30,085 bases of DNA from an uncultured Prevotella sp. (GTDB taxonomy: Bacteria > Bacteroidota > Bacteroidia > Bacteroidales > Bacteroidaceae), in assembly GCA_934204655.1 (NCBI GenBank), contig CAKPZJ010000032.1, forward strand, positions 1-30,085, in the 5' to 3' direction. The first letter of the stretch is position 1. Every line of letters starts with the position of its first letter. Positions 24,265-30,085 of this stretch are shown piece after piece. Both the position numbers and the translations under genes were made by a program. The notes under the pieces were generated by a model that worked only from the letters and a program-made list of their open reading frames with translations, was not told the DNA's origin and searched no databases.

Positions 24265-25089
24265 TTAAGCTTCTTCTCCGTGGTTGGCTTCGTATGTCTG
24301 AGCAATAGTGTAACCAACTTCATCAAGAGCGTAAGTCAGCTTATCAATCTTGTTTGTGAAGAAGTTGTAGATAACAACGGCGAACCATGATGTCAAGATA
24401 CCAGATGCGGTATTAACCAAGGCCTCAGAAATACCAGTAGAAAGTGCCTGTGAGTCAGCACCACCACCTGCTGCCAGAGCGGCGAATGAACGGATCATAC
24501 CAACAACGGTACCGAACAGAGCGGTAAGAGTACCGAGGGTAACGATAGTTGCTACGATAGGAAGGTTCATCTGCAGAGTAGGCATCTCAAGCTGAGTAGC
24601 CTCCTCGTGAGCCTGCTGAATCTTAGCAATCTTCTGGCTCTTCTTGATGCCAGTAGTCTTCTCCATCTCCTCATAGGTGTTCAGCGAAGCGCTAACCACG
24701 TTAGCTACAGAACCCTGCATCTTGTCACAGAGCTGATGTGCGGTAGCGAAGTCGCCAGACTTAACAGCAGCCTTAATCTGGGCTGTGAACTTAGCCAAAG
24801 ACATTTTACCGAAAGCAGAACGGAGGGCGAAGAAACGCTCTACGCCGAGTGCGATAACGGTAAACAACAGAGTAAAGATCACAGGAACGACGATACCACC
24901 TTTATAAATAGTACCGAGCAGGTTAGCGGGCTCACCGCTGTTGTCACCGCCATGGAAGTTGGCTCCGTTACCGAGGAAGCCCTCGTAGAAACCTACTGCC
25001 AGAATGAAGCAGACAACGATAATCCAAATTGCATCTCTAACTCCCTGAAAGCCCTTTTTCTTAGGGGCTGTTTTTTGTGTAGTTGCCAT
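24265..25089 (-). CDS. exbB: ExbB/TolQ/MotA-family proton channel protein
   Basis: 274 residues in the inner membrane. An N-terminal helix (WIIVVCFILAVGFYEGFLG), a second helix (GGIVVPVIFTLLFTVIALGVERFFAL), a cytoplasmic region of helices (AQIKAAVKSGDFATAHQLCDKM), then the pair of MotA/TolQ/ExbB helices with LPIVATIVTLGTLTALFGTVVGMIRSF and GISEALVNTASGILTSWFAVVIYNFF. GTVVGMIRSF and EALVNTASG are the family signatures, the Thr/Ser of the second pair lining the proton path. It is the first gene of the exbB-exbD-exbD-tonB-PstS-like-TPR operon; a TATCTTTG box lies about 113 bases upstream. Confidence 0.92.
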   Translation of the reverse strand: MATTQKTAPKKKGFQGVRDAIWIIVVCFILAVGFYEGFLGNGANFHGGDNSGEPANLLGTIYKGGIVVPVIFTLLFTVIALGVERFFALRSAFGKMSLAKFTAQIKAAVKSGDFATAHQLCDKMQGSVANVVSASLNTYEEMEKTTGIKKSQKIAKIQQAHEEATQLEMPTLQMNLPIVATIVTLGTLTALFGTVVGMIRSFAALAAGGGADSQALSTGISEALVNTASGILTSWFAVVIYNFFTNKIDKLTYALDEVGYTIAQTYEANHGEEA

Positions 25090-25201
25090 AATGTTACAAT
25101 TAATTTTGGTTATTAATAAAATGTTATAAGTTATTTTTCTTCAAGAATGGGTTTACTGTCATTCGATTGTCCCTGCGTATAACAGGCTTCTTATCGGTAA
25201 G

Positions 25202-25209
25202 CAAAGATA
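25202..25209 (-). promoter_or_regulatory. -7 promoter box of the TonB operon
   Basis: TATCTTTG on the minus strand, 113 bases before exbB. The leader that follows is AT-rich. No TTTG is seen at the expected -33 position. Confidence 0.45.
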
Positions 25210-25283
25210 GCAAATTAATGACTATCCGCCCCCTAATTAAGAAGTTTTAACAAGGTAATCACTACAAAAAGCGTTCCCGTAGC

Positions 25284-26477
25284 CTATTTGAGTTTTCCCA
25301 AAGCCTCTTTTATACGACTCATGGCCTCCTTGATATTGTCGTCGCTGGTGGCATAACTCATTCGAAAACACTCGGGGTCGCCAAAGGCATCTCCGCCAAC
25401 GGTAGCCACATGAGCCTCATCAAGCAGATACATGGCCAGATCGGTCGAGCTGTTCACGGTATAGCTGCCATAACTCTTGCCATAGAAGCTGCTACACTTG
25501 GGGAACAGATAGAAAGCGCCCTGTGGACAGTTGACCTCTAATCCTGGAACATCCTTGGCCAGCGACACTATAAGGTTACGCCGGCGCTCAAAGGCGAGCC
25601 GCATCTCCTCTACACAGCTTTGGTCTGAGTTATAGGCAGCCTCAGCAGCTTTCTGACTTACCGAGCATGGGCCACTGGTGTACTGTCCCTGCAGCTTGTT
25701 GCAGCCCTTGACAATCCACTCGGGGGCTGCGATGTAACCTATACGCCAGCCTGTCATGGCATAAGCCTTGGACACACCATTTACGATGATGGCCCGCTCC
25801 TGCATACCGGCAAACTGCGCGATGCTCTCGTGTCGTCCTGTATAATTAATGTGTTCGTATATCTCGTCGGCCAGCACATATACACCCTCATGGCTCAGTA
25901 TGACATCGGCCAAAGCCTTTAATTCTTCCTTAGAGTACACACTGCCAGTAGGATTGCTTGGCGAACAGAGTATCAGCAGGCGCGTACGGGGCGTGATGGC
26001 AGCCTCCAGCTGCTCGGGCTTCATCTTGAAGTCCTGGGCGAAGCCCGTATTCACAATGACAGGCGTACCACCGGCCAGTTTCACCATCTGCGGATAGCTC
26101 ACCCAGTACGGAGCCGGAATAATAACCTCGTCGCCTGGATTTACCAGCGTCATTACCGTATTGCACACGCCCTGCTTGGCACCATTAGATACCGAAATCT
26201 GCGCAGGAGTGTATGACAGCCCGTTCTCACGCTTCAGCTTACGCACTACAGCCTCGCGCAGCGAAGCATAGCCTGCCACAGGCGAATAGCGTGAGTAGTT
26301 TTCATCAATGGCCTTCTTGGCAGCCTCCTTAATGTGGGCCGGCGTATTAAAGTCGGGTTCACCCACACTTAGGTTGATGACATCCACACCCTGGGCTTTC
26401 ATCTCACTGCTCTTCTGCGACATCGCCAAGGTAGCCGATGGCGCCAGCCTGTTAATACGATCTGACAGTTTCATCAT
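25284..26477 (-). CDS. aspartate aminotransferase, class I PLP enzyme (AspB-like)
   Basis: 397 residues, cytoplasmic, exchanging amino groups between aspartate and 2-oxoglutarate. The PLP site is complete: the Schiff-base lysine Lys237 in VSKAYAMTGWRIGY, Asn175 in SPSNPTGSV, Asp204 and Tyr207 in LADEIYEH, and the carboxylate-binding Arg near the end in CFRMSYA. The N-terminal VINLSVGEPDFNTP and YSRYSPVAGYASLREAV are typical of the AspB (thermophile/Bacillus-type) subgroup, which can also act on prephenate in some species. Two tandem ATGs at the start leave one codon uncertain. A promoter box lies about 20 bases upstream (26498-26505), giving a short leader. The gene is separate from ribBA upstream on the same strand. 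Confidence 0.92.
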   Translation of the reverse strand: MMKLSDRINRLAPSATLAMSQKSSEMKAQGVDVINLSVGEPDFNTPAHIKEAAKKAIDENYSRYSPVAGYASLREAVVRKLKRENGLSYTPAQISVSNGAKQGVCNTVMTLVNPGDEVIIPAPYWVSYPQMVKLAGGTPVIVNTGFAQDFKMKPEQLEAAITPRTRLLILCSPSNPTGSVYSKEELKALADVILSHEGVYVLADEIYEHINYTGRHESIAQFAGMQERAIIVNGVSKAYAMTGWRIGYIAAPEWIVKGCNKLQGQYTSGPCSVSQKAAEAAYNSDQSCVEEMRLAFERRRNLIVSLAKDVPGLEVNCPQGAFYLFPKCSSFYGKSYGSYTVNSSTDLAMYLLDEAHVATVGGDAFGDPECFRMSYATSDDNIKEAMSRIKEALGKLK

Positions 26478-26497
26478 TATCTGCTATTATTTCTTTG

Positions 26498-26529
26498 CAA
26501 ATGTAAGCAATTAAATCGTTATCCCGAAA
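26498..26529 (-). promoter_or_regulatory. promoter of the aspartate aminotransferase gene
   Basis: TACATTTG (26498-26505) on the minus strand with TTTC at 26526-26529 after a 20-base spacer, one mismatch from TTTG. The ATG follows 20 bases later. Confidence 0.55.
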
Positions 26530-26578
26530 CAAAATGTCCACATTTTGCCCTCGGGACTATTTTTATAACACTATTTAT

Positions 26579-27790
26579 CTATTTGAGATGCAAAGTGTGC
26601 CCCATACGGTCGCGTTTGGTCTTCAGATAGCGTTCATTATACTTATTAGGCGTAATCTCTATGGGCACATTCTCCACGATTTCCAAGCCGTAAGCCTCCA
26701 GGCCCACGCGCTTAACAGGGTTATTGGTGAGCAGCCGCATCTTGTGTACATTCAGATGCCGGAGCATCTGGGCTCCGCAACCATAGTCGCGCTCATCAGG
26801 CTTGAAGCCCAAGTGTACATTGGCATCTACCGTGTCATAACCCTCCTCCTGGAGTTTGTAGGCGGCTATCTTGTTCATCAGGCCAATGCCCCGGCCCTCC
26901 TGCTGCATATAGATAACCACGCCCTTGCCCTCGCGGTCTATCATCTGCATAGCCTTGTGCAGCTGCTCACCGCAGTCGCATCGCTTACTACCCAATATGT
27001 CGCCCGTGGCGCACGACGAGTGTACACGCACCAGCACCGGTTCGTCGGGCGTCCACTGACCTTTTACCAGTGCCATGTGCTCCAGGCCGTTGCTCTGCTG
27101 ACGGAAGGGTATCAGCTTGAAGTGGCCGTACTCGGTGGGCATATCCACCTCGTCGCCCACCTCTATAATAGACTCGTGCTGGAGGCGGAAGGCTATCAGG
27201 TCCTTGATAGTTATAATCTTCAGACCCCACTCGGCTGCCATTTTCTGCAACTGGGGCATACGGGCCATGCTTCCGTCCTCGTTCATTATCTCCATCAGCG
27301 CACCAGCCGGGTACAACCCAGCCAACTTGCACAGGTCTACGGCAGCCTCGGTATGCCCGCTACGTCTCAGCACCCCGTTGTCCTGCGCATAGAGCGGATT
27401 GATATGACCCGGACGACCAAAGGTCTGTGGGGTCGACGCCGGGTCGGCCAGCGCCTTGATGGTGGCAGCCCTATCGTGGGCCGACACGCCGGTAGAGCAG
27501 CCCTCCAGCTTGTCAATGGTTATCGTGAAGGGCGTACCCAGCATCGATGTGTTGTCCGACACCTGGTGGGGCAGATCCAGCTCCTCGCACCGACTCAGGG
27601 TAATGGGCGCGCAGAGCACACCGCGGGCATGCTTGAGCATGAAGTTCACCTTCTCGGGCGTAATCTTCTCTGCGGCGATTATCAGGTCACCCTCGTTCTC
27701 ACGGTCTTCATCATCTACCACGATAACGAACTTGCCATCGGCAAAGTCCTTTATCGCAGCCTCTATATTGCTTATCTTAAAATTTTCCAT
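26579..27790 (-). CDS. ribBA: bifunctional 3,4-dihydroxy-2-butanone-4-phosphate synthase / GTP cyclohydrolase II
   Basis: 403 residues covering both entry reactions of riboflavin synthesis. The RibB half (about 1-205) has the [10 protein letters not shown] metal/substrate loop (Glu31, Glu33), [10 protein letters not shown], and [12 protein letters not shown] with His146. The RibA half (about 206-403) has the zinc cysteines Cys260, Cys271 and Cys273 in [20 protein letters not shown], then [13 protein letters not shown] and [12 protein letters not shown] with LLTNNPVKR. Both active sites appear intact, so this is a true bifunctional enzyme rather than a RibA-dead fusion. It starts 45 bases after the LptF/G-type permease gene ends, on the same strand, and probably shares its transcript. 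No riboflavin riboswitch was seen in the short gap. Confidence 0.95.
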   Translation of the reverse strand: MENFKISNIEAAIKDFADGKFVIVVDDEDRENEGDLIIAAEKITPEKVNFMLKHARGVLCAPITLSRCEELDLPHQVSDNTSMLGTPFTITIDKLEGCSTGVSAHDRAATIKALADPASTPQTFGRPGHINPLYAQDNGVLRRSGHTEAAVDLCKLAGLYPAGALMEIMNEDGSMARMPQLQKMAAEWGLKIITIKDLIAFRLQHESIIEVGDEVDMPTEYGHFKLIPFRQQSNGLEHMALVKGQWTPDEPVLVRVHSSCATGDILGSKRCDCGEQLHKAMQMIDREGKGVVIYMQQEGRGIGLMNKIAAYKLQEEGYDTVDANVHLGFKPDERDYGCGAQMLRHLNVHKMRLLTNNPVKRVGLEAYGLEIVENVPIEITPNKYNERYLKTKRDRMGHTLHLK

Positions 27791-27835
27791 AATCTATCTA
27801 TTTTTATCTCGTGTTACACCTTATTATATATATAG

Positions 27836-29734
27836 CTATCCCATCGCGTCTATCCGCGACACCACATTGGCGTTAGTCTGCCGTATGTCGCGTAGGTCTT
27901 TCAGTAGCCTCAGTCTGAACCGCCACATACGTATATAGAAGAACACGCCAGTGGGCAAGAACACGCCCGCTGCGATATTGAGCCACTTACGCTCAAAGGG
28001 ACGGGTATGAGCCTTGACGGCCAGATAAGGATAGCTGTTCAGTTCGACGAGTATCTGGCGGTCGCGCGTGTTCGACAGGTCGTCTATCACGGCCTCCAGA
28101 CGCTCACTGATACGCTCTATGGCATGGTCGGGCGCATAGCGGAAGAATACATTCACCACATTGGGGGCCGTGCGCAACTTGTGCTGACGCGAGTAGTCCA
28201 GTATATCCTTGCTGATAAGCGCCAGCTCCGCCGCATCATCCCGGTAATGTGGCTCGTCTATGATTACTTCCTTGGGATATACATGCCGCTTGATGCGTAG
28301 GCCAAAGGCCCGCATGGCCAGTTCGCGCCACAGGTCCATGTTGAACACCATCGAGTCGTTGGATGCCTTATAGGCAAAGAAGATGGCCGTAGGTATCAGC
28401 ACGCCGGGTGCCAGTCCCATGCCGAACCAGATGGTCCACATGCCGCTTCTCGCCATCTTGTAGCCCGTATTGTCCAGTATGTAGAACACTATATACACCA
28501 GCACCGACACGATGATAGGGATGCCCAGGCCACCCTTGCGGATGATGGTACCCAACGGGGCGCCTATGAAGAAGAATATCAGGCACGACAGGGCCAGCGA
28601 GAATTTCTTAATCGACTCCAACTTGTGTACCCTGATAAGCCAGTCTCCACCACTGGTTATCATCTGCTTAAATTCCAGGTCACTCCGGGCGCTCTGAACC
28701 GTCGACAGGGCCATATTTACCACACTGCGCCGCGCATCCTCGGGCAACCGATTGTACAGCGTGTCTATATTCATCACCTGCCGATGCTCCTCGGCCACCA
28801 CCCGGCGCTCCAGAGCCGGCGTTATACTATCCTGGCGATAGTAGGCCATACGGGCATAGTCCATATAGTCGGCTCCCACGCTGTCATAGTGCAACGACAG
28901 CGAGTCTATGCCCCTCCTCAGGTCGGCCAGACTCTTTCCCTTGGCATTGTTCGACAGGTTGGCTGCATCCGTCAGGTTAAAATCGCCATCAAAGTCCAGC
29001 ACTATACGCTTGGCTGTAAAGGTCTCCCTACGGTAAGGTATCGAGGCGGCATCGCCGAAGCTCTGTGTCTGCATATTCTCAAACCACTCACCGCTCCAGA
29101 GCGTCAGCAGCAGATGCTTCTTCTCTGCGGTCGACTGCAACATACCCGAGTCGGCCAGGATGATGGCTTGGTCTTCGTAGCTGCCCGTCATACGGTATAT
29201 CATAATACCATATAGTCGCCCCGTCTTCATGTCCTTCTTCTGCACGTACAGGTTGCAGTTTGGAATACCGTTATAGAATATGCCCTCGGGTATCTCCAGC
29301 TCCGGGCTCTTCTGCTTGACCGATATGAGTAGCTGGGCTATCTTCTGGTTGGCCATGGGGGCTATGTTGTTCTGGAACACGAAGGAGACGATGGTAGTCA
29401 CCACCGAGAACGCTATCAGCGAGCGAAAAGTCTGCATGAGCGATATGCCGGCGGCCTTGATGGCGGTAAGCTCACTGCTCTCGCCTAAATTACCAAAGGT
29501 GATGAGGGCCGACAGCAACAGGGCCAAGGGCAATGCCTGGGGTACAAACATGAGAGCCATGTACCAGAAAAACTCGCCCATCACATCCAGGGTAAGTCCC
29601 TTGCCTATCAGTTCATCTACAAATCGCCACAGGAACTGCATCATCAGCACAAAGAGACTGATGAAGAACGTGCCGGCAAAAAGCAGGCTGAACTGACGGA
29701 GGATAAATATATCTAATTTCTTTATTCGAAGCAT
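27836..29734 (-). CDS. LptF/LptG-family (YjgP/YjgQ) lipopolysaccharide export permease
   Basis: 632 residues, an inner-membrane subunit of the Lpt pathway that extracts LPS and hands it to the periplasmic bridge. The N-terminus has LDIFILRQFSLLFAGTFFISLFVLMMQFLWRFVD and VPQALPLALLLSALITFGNLGESSELTAIKAAGISL, the hallmark of the family, followed by a large periplasmic beta-jellyroll region and a second membrane block (FSLALSCLIFFFIGAPLGTIIRKGGLG..., IVFYILDNTGYKMARSG). It is much longer than E. coli LptF or LptG (about 360) because of an expanded middle and a C-terminal extension with a further helix pair (WLNIAAGVFLPTGVFFYIRM). Such long forms are usual in Bacteroidetes; whether it acts as F or G is unclear. 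A promoter lies at 29775-29806. Confidence 0.88.
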   Translation of the reverse strand: MLRIKKLDIFILRQFSLLFAGTFFISLFVLMMQFLWRFVDELIGKGLTLDVMGEFFWYMALMFVPQALPLALLLSALITFGNLGESSELTAIKAAGISLMQTFRSLIAFSVVTTIVSFVFQNNIAPMANQKIAQLLISVKQKSPELEIPEGIFYNGIPNCNLYVQKKDMKTGRLYGIMIYRMTGSYEDQAIILADSGMLQSTAEKKHLLLTLWSGEWFENMQTQSFGDAASIPYRRETFTAKRIVLDFDGDFNLTDAANLSNNAKGKSLADLRRGIDSLSLHYDSVGADYMDYARMAYYRQDSITPALERRVVAEEHRQVMNIDTLYNRLPEDARRSVVNMALSTVQSARSDLEFKQMITSGGDWLIRVHKLESIKKFSLALSCLIFFFIGAPLGTIIRKGGLGIPIIVSVLVYIVFYILDNTGYKMARSGMWTIWFGMGLAPGVLIPTAIFFAYKASNDSMVFNMDLWRELAMRAFGLRIKRHVYPKEVIIDEPHYRDDAAELALISKDILDYSRQHKLRTAPNVVNVFFRYAPDHAIERISERLEAVIDDLSNTRDRQILVELNSYPYLAVKAHTRPFERKWLNIAAGVFLPTGVFFYIRMWRFRLRLLKDLRDIRQTNANVVSRIDAMG

Positions 29735-29774
29735 GATGTACGCCGGTATTTGTTACGCTTGTACATATTTTGTG

Positions 29775-29806
29775 CAAAGTTACTAAAAAACAATGGAACA
29801 ATCAAC
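29775..29806 (-). promoter_or_regulatory. promoter of the LptF/G-type permease and ribBA
   Basis: TAACTTTG (29775-29782) on the minus strand with GTTG at 29803-29806 after a 20-base spacer. Transcription would start about 35-40 bases before the ATG at 29734. Confidence 0.6.
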
Positions 29807-29900
29807 GCAAACTTGGATAATCGCTTATTTTTTCATAGACAACAAATATATTTTTCAGAGCCATGGCCAATCCTCTGTTTACGGCCCACTGACACACCGC

Positions 29901-29940
29901 AGCCCCTATTCTGCCGCATCTGACAGAAAAATAAGGGGCT
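29901..29940. other. hairpin in the divergent gap before the tRNA gene
   Basis: AGCCCCT (29901-29907) pairs with AGGGGCT (29934-29940), continued by ATT/AAT after a one-base bulge and by CTG/CAG further in. It lies 25 bases upstream of the tRNA -33 box and outside both predicted transcripts. Role unknown. Confidence 0.4.
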
Positions 29941-29964
29941 ATGGGCAAGAATTTTTCAAGAAAA

Positions 29965-29996
29965 TTTGGCAAGCACAAAAAAAATGTCTACCTTTG
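29965..29996 (+). promoter_or_regulatory. promoter of the tRNA-Met gene
   Basis: TTTG (29965-29968), a 20-base spacer and TACCTTTG (29989-29996) form the best full-consensus promoter on the plus strand, 20 bases before the tRNA 5' end. Confidence 0.75.
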
Positions 29997-30015
29997 CATC
30001 CGCAATCGCAACGAT

Positions 30016-30085
30016 GGCGGGATAGCTCAGCTGGTTAGAGCGTCGGATTCATAATCCGGAGGTCGTGGGTTCGGGTCCCACCCCC
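30016..30085 (+). tRNA. tRNA-Met (CAT anticodon), 3' end cut by the window
   Basis: The cloverleaf can be drawn: D stem GCTC/GAGC (30025-30028 with 30038-30041), anticodon stem 30043-30047 with 30055-30059 and loop TTCATAA (anticodon CAT at 30050-30052), T stem GTGGG/CCCAC around TTCGGGT. Only four bases of the 3' acceptor strand are inside the window; the innermost acceptor pair would be A-C. The sequence is not initiator-like: the anticodon stem lacks the three G-C pairs of initiator tRNA. Elongator tRNA-Met is the first choice; tRNA-Ile2, whose CAT anticodon is modified by TilS, cannot be excluded. Confidence 0.9.

Noticed and set aside
26534..27835. 433-codon plus-strand frame opposite ribBA
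   Set aside because: It is fully antisense to ribBA, whose two active sites are intact.
26477..27835. FMN riboswitch upstream of ribBA
   Set aside because: The gap before ribBA is only 45 bases, too short for the aptamer, and shows none of its conserved sequence.
1..30085. CRISPR array, insertion sequence or prophage
   Set aside because: I saw no regularly spaced repeat-spacer pattern, no transposase or integrase motifs and no terminal inverted repeats.

Overview
The window looks like chromosomal DNA of a Bacteroidales bacterium, most likely Prevotellaceae. The evidence is promoters of the Bacteroidetes type (a -7 box TAnnTTTG, in several cases with TTTG or TTG about 19-20 nt upstream) before many genes, start codons without clear Shine-Dalgarno sites, and typical Bacteroidetes gene content: an ExbB-ExbD-ExbD-TonB-PstS-like-TPR cluster, inositol-phosphate synthase, GH109, a long LptF/G permease, a FimA-like lipoprotein, and a REC plus pyruvate-phosphate-dikinase N-domain protein. 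The genus is inference.

Layout. (1) 1-4.2 kb: the tail of an unknown gene overlaps by ATGA the start of myo-inositol-phosphate synthase (+). A strong hairpin and a short 21-bp repeat array follow, then a minus-strand pair of aquaporin Z and a FucP-type sugar symporter, then a small lipoprotein resembling a subtilisin-propeptide (I9) domain. (2) 4.4-7.5 kb: a candidate free-standing small RNA with its own promoter and terminator, then a large REC/PEP-synthase-like protein. (3) 8-10 kb: NADP-type glutamate dehydrogenase and an RlpA-like protein (+). (4) 10-14 kb: a more AT-rich patch with a small membrane or lipoprotein gene and a solitary SF1 helicase with a nuclease-like C-terminus, a candidate defence gene. 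(5) 14-19 kb: GH109 glycosidase, a glycine-zipper lipoprotein, then an AT-richer segment with a 53-residue peptide gene and a FimA-like surface lipoprotein. (6) 19-25 kb: tadA and the TonB energising operon. (7) 25-30 kb: aspartate aminotransferase, LptF/G-type permease with ribBA, and a tRNA-Met cut off by the window end.

Working together: the exbB-exbD-exbD-tonB operon energises outer-membrane uptake. It carries a phosphate-binding-protein-like lipoprotein and a TPR protein as cargo, a layout common in Bacteroidetes. GH109 and the FucP-type transporter suggest use of host glycans. Inositol-phosphate synthase feeds inositol lipids in related gut Bacteroides. Most other genes are housekeeping.

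Most notable: the candidate sRNA at 4424-4488; two genes whose 5' ends are each one A short of reading in frame (A-runs at 73-77 and 10577-10580); the solitary helicase-nuclease; the I9-like lipoprotein; and the pairing of a receiver with an ATP-grasp domain lacking the phospho-His domain. I found no CRISPR array, insertion sequence, integrase or rRNA.
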